Shown: positions 7,715-15,968, numbered from the stretch's first letter. The stretch is DNA of 42,924 bases from Lachnospiraceae bacterium (GCA_910574285.1 CAJTAL010000038.1:1-42924), one strand, 5' to 3'. The notes: generated by a model from the letters alone, not told the origin. Numbers and translations are program-made.

Positions 7715-9886
7715 ATGAGAGAGCAGATTGAAAAGACGGGACGGGTTACGATCCCCACCGATGTGGATGTAGTCCCGGAGACGCTGGAATTATTGAAGCG
7801 CTGGGGAGCGGACGCCATCCGTGATTGTGACGGTACAGATTATCCGGAGGCTCTGAAAGATGTGGAGGCAAAGGTATATTCCACTTATTACACGACCAGA
7901 AAGGACAATGCCTGGGCTAAGGCGAACCCGGATGAGGTGCAGCAGTGTTATATTATGACCGGCTTTTATACGGCCGGAGAGGAGCCTCTTCGGATTCCGC
8001 TGATGAAGGGCATCAGCCGGGAGCTTCTGGAGGTCAACGAAAGAGATGATATCAAACGGTGGTGGGAGGTCATGGATCGGACTACGGGCCTTCCGTTGGA
8101 ACCTGATTCATGGAAATATGTCCCGGAGGAGGGCTGTGTCATCCTTCCGGAGCCCGAAGCCTGGCATGAGTATACGGTCAGTTTCCTGGCGTATCTGATA
8201 TGGGACCCGGTGCATATGTATAATGCGGTCGTGAATGACTGGACGGATTTTGAACATCAGATTACCTTTGATGTGCGCCAGCCGAAGACAAGGGCATATA
8301 CGATGGAGCGGCTGCGCCGGTTTGTGGAGGAACACCCTTATGTAGATGTGATCCGTTATACGACCTTTTTCCACCAGTTTACGCTTGTCTTCGATGAGCT
8401 GAAGCGGGAGAAATATGTGGACTGGTACGGCTATTCGGCTTCCGTGTCTCCTTATATACTGGAGCAGTTTGAGCGGGAGGCAGGATACCGGTTCCGGCCG
8501 GAGTTTATCATTGACCAGGGCTACTATAATAACCAGTACCGGGTTCCCAGCCGGGAGTATAAAGATTTTATGGCATTCCAGCGCCGGGAGGTGGCGGCTC
8601 TTGCAAAGGAGATGGTAGAACTGACCCATGAGCTTGGGAAAGAAGCCATGATGTTCCTGGGTGATCACTGGATTGGCACGGAGCCTTTTATGGAGGAATT
8701 TGCGTCCATCGGACTAGACGCGGTAGTAGGCTCTGTGGGAAACGGGTCTACTCTGCGGCTCATTGCGGATATTCCGGGAGTGCGCTACACGGAAGGAAGG
8801 TTCCTGCCTTATTTCTTTCCGGATACGTTCCATGATGGGGGAGATCCGGTGAAGGAAGCCAGGGAGAACTGGGTGACGGCCCGCCGCGCCATTTTGCGGA
8901 AGCCTATTGACCGTATCGGATATGGGGGGTATCTGAAGCTTGCCTGCCGGTTCCCGGAGTTTGTGGATTATGTGGAGAGTGTGTGCCGGGAATTCCGGGA
9001 GCTCTATGACAATATCCGGGGGACGGAGGCATTCTGCCAGAAACGGGTGGCTGTGCTGAACTGCTGGGGAGCTATGCGTTCCTGGGGCTGCCACATGGTG
9101 CATCACGCTCTGTATCAGAAGCAGAATTACAGCTATGCCGGAGTTATTGAGGCTTTGTCAGGAGCGCCGTTTGACGTGCTGTTCCTGTCTTTTGATCAGA
9201 TTCGGGAGGATCCCCGGGTTCTGGAGGGGATCGATGTGCTGATCAACGTAGGGGACGGAGATACGGCCCATACGGGAGGCGCGGTTTGGGAGGATGCACA
9301 GGTATCCTCAGCCATCCGGGGATTTATCTTCCGGGGCGGCGGACTGATCGGTGTGGGAGAACCTTCGGGACATGCTTATCAGGGCCGGTATCTGCAATTG
9401 GCTTCGGCTCTGGGAGTAGAGAAGGAGACGGGCTTTACTCTGGGGTACGATAAGTACAACTGGGAAGAGCATCGGGAGCATTTTATTCTCGAAGACTGTC
9501 AGGGAGAGGTAGACTTCGGCGAGGGGAAGAAGAATATGTATGCGCTGGAAGGAACTCAGATCCTGGTGCAGCGGGAAAAAGAGGTGCAGATGGCTGTGAA
9601 TGAGTACGGCGAAGGTCGCTGCGTCTATATTTCCGGTCTTCCCTACAGTTTTGTTAACAGCCGGATACTGTACCGATCCATTCTGTGGAGCAGTCATAGC
9701 GAGGCAGAGCTGCACCGGTGGTTCTCCGGCAACTGGAATGTGGATGTCCATGCCTATGTGAAGAACGGGAAGTACTGTGTGGTAAATAATACTTACGAGC
9801 CGCAGGAAACGGTAGTGTATAAAGGGGACGGAGAAAGCTTCAGGCTTGCCCTTGCAGCCAATGAGATAAAATGGTATGAGATATAA
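7715..9886 (+). CDS. lnpA: GH112 1,3-beta-galactosyl-N-acetylhexosamine phosphorylase
   Basis: The 723-aa protein matches the length and layout of GH112 phosphorylases (EC 2.4.1.211): an N-terminal catalytic barrel with the DWYGYSASVSPY, DQGYYNNQYR and MMFLGDHWIGTEP stretches, a central glutamine-amidotransferase-like domain (VLNCWGAMRSWG, GGGLIGVGEPSG) and a C-terminal beta domain. Asp317 in FLGDHW lies where the catalytic acid of the bifidobacterial enzyme is expected (near Asp313). It splits lacto-N-biose or galacto-N-biose with phosphate into galactose-1-phosphate and GlcNAc or GalNAc in the cytoplasm, saving one ATP. It has no signal peptide, consistent with import of the intact disaccharide. 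GH112 also contains galactosyl-rhamnose phosphorylases, which I cannot exclude; a GlcNAc-type binding protein in the operon favours the hexosamine activity. Confidence 0.9.
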   Translation: MREQIEKTGRVTIPTDVDVVPETLELLKRWGADAIRDCDGTDYPEALKDVEAKVYSTYYTTRKDNAWAKANPDEVQQCYIMTGFYTAGEEPLRIPLMKGISRELLEVNERDDIKRWWEVMDRTTGLPLEPDSWKYVPEEGCVILPEPEAWHEYTVSFLAYLIWDPVHMYNAVVNDWTDFEHQITFDVRQPKTRAYTMERLRRFVEEHPYVDVIRYTTFFHQFTLVFDELKREKYVDWYGYSASVSPYILEQFEREAGYRFRPEFIIDQGYYNNQYRVPSREYKDFMAFQRREVAALAKEMVELTHELGKEAMMFLGDHWIGTEPFMEEFASIGLDAVVGSVGNGSTLRLIADIPGVRYTEGRFLPYFFPDTFHDGGDPVKEARENWVTARRAILRKPIDRIGYGGYLKLACRFPEFVDYVESVCREFRELYDNIRGTEAFCQKRVAVLNCWGAMRSWGCHMVHHALYQKQNYSYAGVIEALSGAPFDVLFLSFDQIREDPRVLEGIDVLINVGDGDTAHTGGAVWEDAQVSSAIRGFIFRGGGLIGVGEPSGHAYQGRYLQLASALGVEKETGFTLGYDKYNWEEHREHFILEDCQGEVDFGEGKKNMYALEGTQILVQREKEVQMAVNEYGEGRCVYISGLPYSFVNSRILYRSILWSSHSEAELHRWFSGNWNVDVHAYVKNGKYCVVNNTYEPQETVVYKGDGESFRLALAANEIKWYEI

Positions 9887-9948
9887 GATATAAGCTCCGA
9901 TAAGATCAGCGCATATGAACTTAGCAAATCGGCAAAAGAATTCCTTAC

Positions 9949-9987
9949 AGAGCAAGGTATATAGTAATATGTACCCTGCTCTTTTTA
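9949..9987 (+). terminator. Terminator of the GH112 operon
   Basis: AGAGCAAGGT (9949-9958) pairs with ACCCTGCTCT (9973-9982) with one mismatch, followed by TTTTTA. It lies about 60 bases after the phosphorylase stop. Confidence 0.75.
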
Positions 9988-10159
9988 TGACTTTTTGTGG
10001 ATTTTTTAGAAAAAGTTAAAAAAATCCGAGTCTGTGGCAATGACACAGATGACCGACCGCTGTCTGAGACAGAAGAAAACAATTTTACCGTTGACAAGGG
10101 GATGAATCTTATACAAGTTCCAAATAATAGGTTGTTATGCTCTTGTGGTGGTCGGTGAC
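9988..10159. other. Intergenic segment rich in inverted repeats at the edge of the AT-rich island
   Basis: No convincing gene of normal length. It contains several nested short palindromes: GGATTTTTT with AAAAAATCC (about 9999-10026), TCTGTG with CACAGA (about 10031-10049), and ACCGACC near 10052 answered by GGTCGGT near 10150. A TTGACA occurs near 10092 with TATACA 14 bases later, a short spacer for a sigma-A promoter. The base composition changes here from the operon on the left to the AT-rich island on the right, so this may be a junction. Confidence 0.4.
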
Positions 10160-10612
10160 TTATTTTCTGATTTTGGAGGGGGAGTTTGTATATGCACAAA
10201 TCACTTCAAATACACAACTGCGACTTAATGTAAAGGTGTTTCCTGTTATAAGTGTTATTTTTTTCCCATTAATTTCTTTAATTTTATTAATTGGAACCAG
10301 AGTGCTTTGATTACATTTAACAAAACCATACTTTTTAAGTTGATTATATTCATTTGTTAAAGTGCCATATTTTACTAGAATTTCATTATTTGTATGAATA
10401 CTTATATCATGTTCATATATTTCTATATAATTTATAGAGGCAATTGGAAATTTTTTTATAGAAGTTTGAGTTTTATAGATATAGTCGTGATGTAAATGGT
10501 CATAGTTATTTAATGCAGTTAAAAGAGCATCACTACCATATTTTTCAATAAATTTATTTAAATTTGTAAGGAGATTATCATTTAGATATAATTTTTTCAT
10601 AAAAGCACTCAT
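10160..10612 (-). CDS. LytTR-domain transcriptional regulator without receiver domain
   Basis: The 150-aa protein carries a C-terminal LytTR DNA-binding domain over roughly residues 50-140: INYIEIYEHDISIHT, LTNEYNQLKKYGFVKCNQS and the S/L-V-P-I-N-K-I-KEI and TLSRSCVFEV stretches typical of the fold. The first 45 residues are not a phosphoacceptor receiver, so the protein is a stand-alone LytTR regulator. An internal ATG at 10600 (MKKLYLND) is an alternative start; neither has an ideal ribosome site. It is divergent from a membrane protein/protease pair across about 490 bp, and AT-rich like them, so it likely controls them. A similar logic (LytTR regulator controlling exported proteases) is known from enterococcal Fsr and gelE-sprE, but there a full response regulator is used. 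Confidence 0.8.
   Translation of the reverse strand: MSAFMKKLYLNDNLLTNLNKFIEKYGSDALLTALNNYDHLHHDYIYKTQTSIKKFPIASINYIEIYEHDISIHTNNEILVKYGTLTNEYNQLKKYGFVKCNQSTLVPINKIKEINGKKITLITGNTFTLSRSCVFEVICAYTNSPSKIRK
10192..10233 (+). CDS. Possible 13-residue peptide with a strong ribosome site
   Basis: An ATG at 10192 follows GGAGGGGGA by eight bases and encodes MHKSLQIHNCDLM before TAA. It overlaps the 3' end of the LytTR gene on the other strand. Its only support is the very good ribosome site and the adjacent regulator; a chance occurrence is quite possible. If real, a peptide this short could be regulatory or a signal. Confidence 0.2.
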   Translation: MHKSLQIHNCDLM

Positions 10613-10993
10613 TCCAATTACACAATATTCCTCTTTCTATTTAAAAACACTTTAGTAGGCAAAAACATACGTTTTTTTTTGAAAAAATGGGAACTTGCAA
10701 CTTATGATAAAAAATTACCAATATGTGAAAGATATTGTGTGTAATCAAATGTTAGGTTATGATAATATAAAAGTATGGAGTGTTTGCAAAGATTGATTGC
10801 TAGGAAATAGATGAAAAAAATATATACAAATAAGCAATTGAAATAACTATCTTTGTAAAACAAAAATTATTTTGTTAAGAGGGGGGATTTAAAAGGAAAT
10901 CGATATAAAAATTGTTTACATATATAAGATTAGTATATTCTTTAAACTTTCAAGTGCAATTAAACATTATTATATGATAATCATTTTGAAATG
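10613..10993. other. AT-rich divergent regulatory region
   Basis: This spacer between the LytTR gene and the membrane-protein/protease operon holds no normal gene. A second promoter-like pair is present: TTGTGT at about 10735-10740, 17 bases, TATGAT at about 10758-10763. A tiny frame MKKIYTNKQLK (10811-10846) follows AGGAAATAG, and another, MECLQRLIARK, begins at 10775 without a ribosome site; I do not claim them as genes. LytTR binding sites would be expected here. Confidence 0.45.
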
Positions 10994-11022
10994 TTGAGGT
11001 TTAATTCTAGATATGTTATAAT
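10994..11022 (+). promoter_or_regulatory. Promoter of the membrane protein/protease operon
   Basis: TTGAGG (10994-10999), a 17-base spacer and a perfect TATAAT (11017-11022), about 85 bases before the first start codon. Confidence 0.7.
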
Positions 11023-11106
11023 AATATTACATTTTTAAAATTTTATAGATATAAGAATGATAAGAGATTGTTCAGAAGGTAAATGTAAATAAGGAATAGT
11101 TAAGAG

Positions 11107-11604
11107 ATGAAATTTTTGAAAAAGATAAATCGAAAAAATGTTTTTGTTGTAGTGATAAAAATTATAATTTTTCTATGTTTAAGTCTATGTTTCTGTGTTG
11201 TTTTATATACATGTAATGTAATTAGGTTCAGAAAAATAGACATGCAACATCGCTTCTGTTCTTCATTATTTCAAATGGAAATAACAACATTTACTGAATA
11301 TACTTCATGTAGATTGATTCAAGCCGAAGTACAAGAAAATTTAGGAATGTATTTGATTGTAAAAGTTTTAAATAGTGATTATCCTTCAAGAGATTATAAT
11401 GTAGATGTAAGTGTGCGTAATAGAGAGGAATTAACTAATATAAAATCATCAGATATGGTATATATATGTTGTAATGGAGTAATATATGATAGTATGCCAC
11501 CGAGTATTAGTGCTGACAGGATATTTTTAAGTGAGGAAAAGAGTATTGAATATTTGTGGGAACAATATATGGAATATGGCTATAATTATGGAATTATACG
11601 ATAA
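11107..11604 (+). CDS. Membrane-anchored protein of unknown function
   Basis: I do not recognise this 165-aa protein. A basic N-terminus (MKFLKKINRKN) precedes one hydrophobic helix at about residues 14-38 (VVVIKIIIFLCLSLCF and on), followed by a roughly 125-residue extracellular part with several cysteines (CSSLF, CRLIQ, YICCNG) and a DUF-like beta-rich character. The start has only a weak AAGAGATG ribosome site. It is the first gene of a two-gene unit with the exported protease 40 bases downstream, and both are as AT-rich as the LytTR regulator on the left. Possible roles are a protease partner, inhibitor or substrate, or an immunity-like surface protein; nothing in the sequence decides between them. 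Confidence 0.7.
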   Translation: MKFLKKINRKNVFVVVIKIIIFLCLSLCFCVVLYTCNVIRFRKIDMQHRFCSSLFQMEITTFTEYTSCRLIQAEVQENLGMYLIVKVLNSDYPSRDYNVDVSVRNREELTNIKSSDMVYICCNGVIYDSMPPSISADRIFLSEEKSIEYLWEQYMEYGYNYGIIR

Positions 11605-11644
11605 AAAATAATATTTACGCTTGTGAAAAAGAAAGGAGTAAGTT

Positions 11645-12550
11645 ATGCAAAGATTAAAAAGAATAGGTATAGTTATGGGTTTAACTATACTTATGATAAG
11701 TGGAATAATTTGTAATGAAGAAGTTAAAGCATCAGAAAAGTCTAACACTGAAGAGATAGTAGAAATATATAAGAAAGATTTTGATACGGGGGTAGAAGAA
11801 ATAGTAGATATTCGCATTTCTTCTTCTGCGGAGGTCCTAAATGGAGATGCATTGAATTCTACAGGTGCTAGTTCTAGAAAAATAATAGGTTCAGATGATA
11901 GAGTTAGAATTCCTGATATGCTTATGAATAACGCTCCTTATTCATGTGTAGGTGTCGTACGGGTAGAGTATTATGGTGGAAAAGTTAGTTGGGGAACTGG
12001 ATTTCTTTTTGGACCGAATGATGTTGTAACTGCAGGGCACATTTTATATGATCAAAAAACGAAATCTATTGCTAAAAAAATATCTTTCATACCGCAAATA
12101 AATGGTCCATATCTTTCACCAACTGGGCATGCTACTTATACAGGTAGAAATATGGCGATACCGAAAGAATTCATGGATAAAAATGATATAGGATATGATT
12201 ATGGTGTGTTTTCTCTTGATACAAATATAGGGGATAGCTTAGGATATTTCGGATGGACTACAGACGCGACAGTAGGTCAAACAGTTCAAGTTTTAGGTTA
12301 TCCGGGAGACAAACCGAAATATGAATTGTGGATGGCAGGAGGTCAATTGGCAAGTGTAGATAATGTGATTTTAACACATTATGTGGACATGGAGAATGGA
12401 CAAAGTGGTGCTCCAATATTTTTTTCAGTAGTTAATAAAATTGTGGGTATTAATGTTGCAAGTGGAAATGGTTTTGAGGCTAATATTGGTCGAAAAGTAG
12501 ATCAAGAATTAGCGAATATTTTATATAATACGAGGTATGGAGATTACTAA
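11645..12550 (+). CDS. Exported V8-like glutamyl endopeptidase (trypsin fold, S1B)
   Basis: The 301-aa preproprotein has a signal peptide (RLKR, hydrophobic core, probable cut after EEVKA at about residue 29), a propeptide of about 50 residues, and the sequence IIGSDDRVRI at about 80, which resembles the mature N-terminus of Bacillus and staphylococcal glutamyl endopeptidases. The catalytic triad is visible: His132 in VTAGH, Asp185 in GYDYGVF and Ser254 in GQSGAPIF. It should be secreted and activated by removal of the propeptide. AAAGGAG lies eight bases upstream of the ATG. It shares its operon with a membrane-anchored protein, and the divergent LytTR regulator suggests cell-density or peptide-type control. 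The AT-rich composition against its surroundings suggests horizontal acquisition. Confidence 0.88.
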   Translation: MQRLKRIGIVMGLTILMISGIICNEEVKASEKSNTEEIVEIYKKDFDTGVEEIVDIRISSSAEVLNGDALNSTGASSRKIIGSDDRVRIPDMLMNNAPYSCVGVVRVEYYGGKVSWGTGFLFGPNDVVTAGHILYDQKTKSIAKKISFIPQINGPYLSPTGHATYTGRNMAIPKEFMDKNDIGYDYGVFSLDTNIGDSLGYFGWTTDATVGQTVQVLGYPGDKPKYELWMAGGQLASVDNVILTHYVDMENGQSGAPIFFSVVNKIVGINVASGNGFEANIGRKVDQELANILYNTRYGDY

Positions 12551-12691
12551 TTATCTTTGGAAGAAAGTATGCAGGTAGCTATTTCTAAATATTTTCCTTA
12601 TAGATTTTGTCATAACTTTCTATCTATTACGCTCAACTCGTTATCCAGCATATAGAGACTCTGTGGGAATTTTGTATTATGGCTTTAGTCA

Positions 12692-12742
12692 GTTGGGGGC
12701 ATTTCTATTTTTCGAAATACGAAAAATAGAAATGCCCCCAAC
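12692..12742. repeat. 23-bp perfect palindrome with 5-base loop
   Basis: Bases 12692-12714 (GTTGGGGGCATTTC and on) are exactly complementary to 12720-12742, leaving AAATA as the loop. There is no T-tract after it on the plus strand (AACTAACC follows), so it is not a classical terminator, although a stem this strong could end transcription of the protease operon. It closes the AT-rich island. The preceding 12551-12691 contains no gene that I can see. Confidence 0.75.
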
Positions 12743-12944
12743 AACTAACCAATAACTATGTGGCGTGATGTCTGTTATGCAAAAGCTTTCCGTGGAAAAC
12801 AGGTATTTTAAATTATCTGATTTCCAACGGATTTTTTTTGCTCTAAATTATTCTATGAAAATCTATGACTTTCGGAAGTTAATGGATTATGATATAATGA
12901 TTAGCAATATGGAAGAGAGGATGAAAGAGAGGATGAAAGAGACG

Positions 12945-13433
12945 ATGAGAAGAGACGACCGTGAAGTGAGGAATATAGAAGAGATACAGGAGATTCTTGA
13001 TGTCTGCAAAGTATGCCGGTTAGGCATGGCAGACGGCGATCGGATCTACATAGTGCCGTTGAACTTTGGATATGAATTTGGGAAAGACGGTTTGACCCTG
13101 TATTTTCATGGAGCCAGAGAGGGAAGAAAATTAGAACTGATCAGAAAAAATTCTATGGTGGGGATAGAGATGGACTGCGGACATGAGTTAATAGAAGGAA
13201 ATGTTCCCTGTCAGTACAGCTATTATTACGGAAGCGTGATTGGAGACGGAAAAGCGGAGATAGTGGGAGACCCGCAGGAGAAGCTGAAAGCCCTCGCAGT
13301 GATCATGAAGCATCAGACAGGAAAAGATTTTCCGGACTTTGCAGCCAATCCAAAGCTTGAGAAGACGGTTGCGGTCATTCGGGTAAGGGTTGGGAGCTAT
13401 ACCTGCAAATGCCATGGGAAAGAACAAATATAA
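12945..13433 (+). CDS. Pyridoxamine 5'-phosphate oxidase-like flavin-binding protein (NimA-like)
   Basis: The 162-aa protein has the split-barrel signature of the NimA/PNPOx-like family: MRRDDREVRNIEEIQEIL at the start, LGMADGDRIYIVPLNFGY, LYFHGAREGRKLELI, the YYYGSVIGDGKAEIV core and a C-terminal Cys/His ending (SYTCKCHGK). Such proteins bind flavin or haem; some reduce 5-nitroimidazoles, most have no assigned substrate. The frame is open from 12765, but I place the start at the ATG at 12945, where the family begins and AGAGAGG lies about ten bases upstream. Nearby ATGs at 12909, 12921 and 12933 are alternatives. A TATAAT at 12893-12898 just before them suggests the transcript starts here, making the longer frame unlikely. 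Confidence 0.8.
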   Translation: MRRDDREVRNIEEIQEILDVCKVCRLGMADGDRIYIVPLNFGYEFGKDGLTLYFHGAREGRKLELIRKNSMVGIEMDCGHELIEGNVPCQYSYYYGSVIGDGKAEIVGDPQEKLKALAVIMKHQTGKDFPDFAANPKLEKTVAVIRVRVGSYTCKCHGKEQI

Positions 13434-13451
13434 GGGTTAAAAACATGTAAA

Positions 13452-13528
13452 TTGCGTTAGTTGCATAAATTGCATGTAAAAGTTGCAGAAAAAAAACACT
13501 TTAATCAGGAAAAGTATTATGGTATACT
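13452..13528 (+). promoter_or_regulatory. iorAB promoter with tandem TTGC repeats
   Basis: Four TTGC cores occur at 13452, 13461, 13470 and 13483, the first three at exact 9-base spacing, with ACATGTAA and GCATGTAA also repeated. They lie just upstream of a TATACT -10 (13523-13528). The -35 at this spacing is poor (TTTAAT), so an activator bound at the repeats would fit. Confidence 0.45.
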
Positions 13529-13609
13529 ATTAAAAAATTTTATTTGTGCGGGTGAGAATCCTTTTTTTGATGCACAGGCAGATAAAGTTACGAAAGGATG
13601 GAATATAGA

Positions 13610-15364
13610 ATGTCAGAGAAGAAGAAAGTCATTATGCTTGGCAACGAGGCGATTGCCAGGGGCGCTTATGAGGCGGGAGTGAAGGTATCCGCCGCATATC
13701 CCGGCACTCCGAGTACCGAGATCAGTGAATATCTGGTACAGTATAAAGACGACCTGTACTGTGAGTGGTCGCCGAACGAGAAAGTTGCGACAGAGGTTGC
13801 GGTAGGAGCGTCTCTTGCAGGAACCCGGGCGATGTCCTGCATGAAGCATGTAGGCTTCAACGTTGCGGCAGACCCGGCTTACAGCGTATCCTATATGGGG
13901 GTTAACGGCGGTTTGGTTATCGTGGTTGCCGATGATCCGGGATTATACAGCTCTCAGAACGAGCAGGATACCAGGATGGTGGCGCGGGCGGCGCAGCTTC
14001 CTGTATTGGAACCTTCAGACAGCTCTGAGGCGAAGGAATTTATGAAGCAGGCTTTTGAGCTGAGTGAGAAGTTCGACCGTCCCTTTGTGTTCCGTACGAC
14101 GACGAGGCTTGCACATTCCCAGGGAATCGTGGAGCTTGACGAGAGGAAGGAGGTAGAGGATAAGCCTTATGAGAAGGATATCCGCAGGACGGTTATGATG
14201 CCGGTAAATGCGAAGCTCCGCCATGTTGAGATTGAAAAGCGGAATTTAGAACTGGCGGAAGCGGCAAATACGCTTCCTATTAATAAAGTAGAGATGATTG
14301 ACACCAGGATCGGCATAATTACCAGCGGTATCCCGTATCAGTACGTGAAGGAAGTTCTGCCAGAGGCATCTGTCTTGAAGCTTGGTATGGTAAATCCCCT
14401 TCCAAAGAAATTAATCGAAGACTTTGCATCCAAGGTAGAGACGTTATATATTATCGAAGAGTTGGACCCGGTTATCGAAGAACAGGTGAAGTCCTGGGGA
14501 ATCAAGGCGGCAGGGAAAGAACTCTTTACCGTACAGGGAGAGTACAGCGCGAACATGATCCGCAGGGCAATCCTTGGAGAAGAGCTCAGGATCGCAGAAC
14601 CTGCGCAGGTTCCGGTAAGACCGCCGATTCTCTGCCCGGGATGTCCCCACAGAAGCGTCTATTATGTGGTGAAGAAGCTGAATCTCCATGTGGCGGGGGA
14701 TATCGGATGTTATACCTTAGGGGCTGTCGCGCCCCTCAGTGTGGTTGACACGACGATGTGTATGGGGTCAAGTATCTCCACACTCCACGGGATGGAGAAG
14801 GCAAAAGGAAAAGAATACATAAAGAACTGGGTAGCGGCGATCGGCGATTCCACGTTCCTGCATACAGGCGTGAACTCTCTGATGAATATGACGTATAATA
14901 AATCCACCGGAACAGTGCTGATACTGGATAATTCTACCACAGGCATGACCGGGCATCAGGATCATGCGGCGACCGGAAAGACTCTGCAGGGAGATCCGAC
15001 TTACGCCATCGACATTCCGGCGCTCTGCCGTGCTGTCGGCGTGAAGCACGTGACGGAGGTCAATGCATTTGATCTGGAAAGACTGGAGGCAGTGATCAAA
15101 GAAGAAGTCGCGAGGGATGAGGTGTCTGTGATTATCACGAAGACGCCGTGCGTATTGCTCAGTAAGGAGAAGAAGCCTTTGTATATAGCACAGGAAGACC
15201 TGTGTAAGAAATGCGGTATGTGTATGAAACCGGGATGTCCGGCCATGACGAAGAGGGAGAACGGAACAGTCTGCATCGATGATACCATGTGTACAGGATG
15301 CGGGCTTTGCAAAGACCTGTGTAAATTTGGCGCGATTGAATTAGTGAAGGCAGGTGACAGATAA
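13610..15364 (+). CDS. iorA: Indolepyruvate ferredoxin oxidoreductase alpha subunit
   Basis: The 584-aa subunit combines the thiamine-diphosphate domains of the 2-oxoacid:ferredoxin oxidoreductases with a C-terminal bacterial-type ferredoxin domain. Visible marks are AAYPGTPSTEI near the N-terminus, CPGCPHRS, the TPP-binding region GDIGCYTLGA ... AIGDSTFLHTG ... ILDNSTTGMTGHQ, and two Fe-S motifs (CKKCGMCMKPGCP and CTGCGLCKDLCK). It oxidises indolepyruvate, phenylpyruvate or hydroxyphenylpyruvate to the aryl-acetyl-CoA with reduction of ferredoxin. I start at the ATG at 13610, because GAAAGG is 12 bases upstream, while the in-frame ATG at 13598 directly abuts that site. The stop overlaps the iorB start by one base. 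Confidence 0.95.
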   Translation: MSEKKKVIMLGNEAIARGAYEAGVKVSAAYPGTPSTEISEYLVQYKDDLYCEWSPNEKVATEVAVGASLAGTRAMSCMKHVGFNVAADPAYSVSYMGVNGGLVIVVADDPGLYSSQNEQDTRMVARAAQLPVLEPSDSSEAKEFMKQAFELSEKFDRPFVFRTTTRLAHSQGIVELDERKEVEDKPYEKDIRRTVMMPVNAKLRHVEIEKRNLELAEAANTLPINKVEMIDTRIGIITSGIPYQYVKEVLPEASVLKLGMVNPLPKKLIEDFASKVETLYIIEELDPVIEEQVKSWGIKAAGKELFTVQGEYSANMIRRAILGEELRIAEPAQVPVRPPILCPGCPHRSVYYVVKKLNLHVAGDIGCYTLGAVAPLSVVDTTMCMGSSISTLHGMEKAKGKEYIKNWVAAIGDSTFLHTGVNSLMNMTYNKSTGTVLILDNSTTGMTGHQDHAATGKTLQGDPTYAIDIPALCRAVGVKHVTEVNAFDLERLEAVIKEEVARDEVSVIITKTPCVLLSKEKKPLYIAQEDLCKKCGMCMKPGCPAMTKRENGTVCIDDTMCTGCGLCKDLCKFGAIELVKAGDR

Positions 15365-15939
15365 TGACAGCGAAGAATATTATGATTGTCGGGGTCGGAG
15401 GACAGGGAACCCTTCTGACCAGCAGAATATTGGGCGGTCTTGCAACTGCGGGAGGTTATGATGTGAAGCTCTCCGAGGTACATGGCATGGCACAGAGAGG
15501 CGGAAGCGTGGTGACATTCGTCCGTTACGGCGATAAGGTGGCGGAGCCCATCGTAGAAGAAGGGCAGGCGGATGTCCTGATCGCTTTTGAAAGACTGGAA
15601 GCGCTCAGGTACGCGCATTTTCTCAAGAAAGACGGCGCACTGATCGTGAATGACTGGAGGATTGATCCGATTCCGGTGGTGATCGGCGCGGCCGAATATC
15701 CCCAGGGAATCATAGAGACTTTGAAGAGGGAGCATAAGGTCTATGCGGTCAATGCTACGGAGGAATCTAAGAAGCTTGGCAATCCAAGAGTCTTTAATCT
15801 GATCGTACTGGGAATTGCGGCACAGCATATGGATTTTACAAAGGAAGAGTGGTATGACGTGATTGAGCATACCGTTCCGCCAAAGACGATAGAGATCAAC
15901 AAGAAAGCGTTTGACGTGGGGTATTGTCTGGAGTCATAG
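15364..15939 (+). CDS. iorB: Indolepyruvate ferredoxin oxidoreductase beta subunit
   Basis: The 191-aa subunit carries the gamma-domain fold of 2-oxoacid:ferredoxin oxidoreductases: MIVGVGGQGTLLTSRILGG at the N-terminus, then the SEVHGMAQRGGSVVTFVRYG stretch that is nearly invariant in IorB. It joins IorA to form the active enzyme and supplies the CoA-handling part. The ATG overlaps the iorA TAA (TAATG), giving translational coupling and equal dosage. Together with the aryl-CoA ligase and the ACT protein downstream it forms an aromatic amino-acid fermentation cluster. Cytoplasmic, oxygen-sensitive. Confidence 0.95.
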   Translation: MTAKNIMIVGVGGQGTLLTSRILGGLATAGGYDVKLSEVHGMAQRGGSVVTFVRYGDKVAEPIVEEGQADVLIAFERLEALRYAHFLKKDGALIVNDWRIDPIPVVIGAAEYPQGIIETLKREHKVYAVNATEESKKLGNPRVFNLIVLGIAAQHMDFTKEEWYDVIEHTVPPKTIEINKKAFDVGYCLES

Positions 15940-15968
15940 TATATCTCCGAACCAAAGAAGATGATCGG

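Noticed and set aside
9945..10199. 84-codon minus-strand frame between the GH112 and LytTR genes
   Set aside because: No ribosome site, unlike any protein family, and it runs through a terminator and several palindromes.
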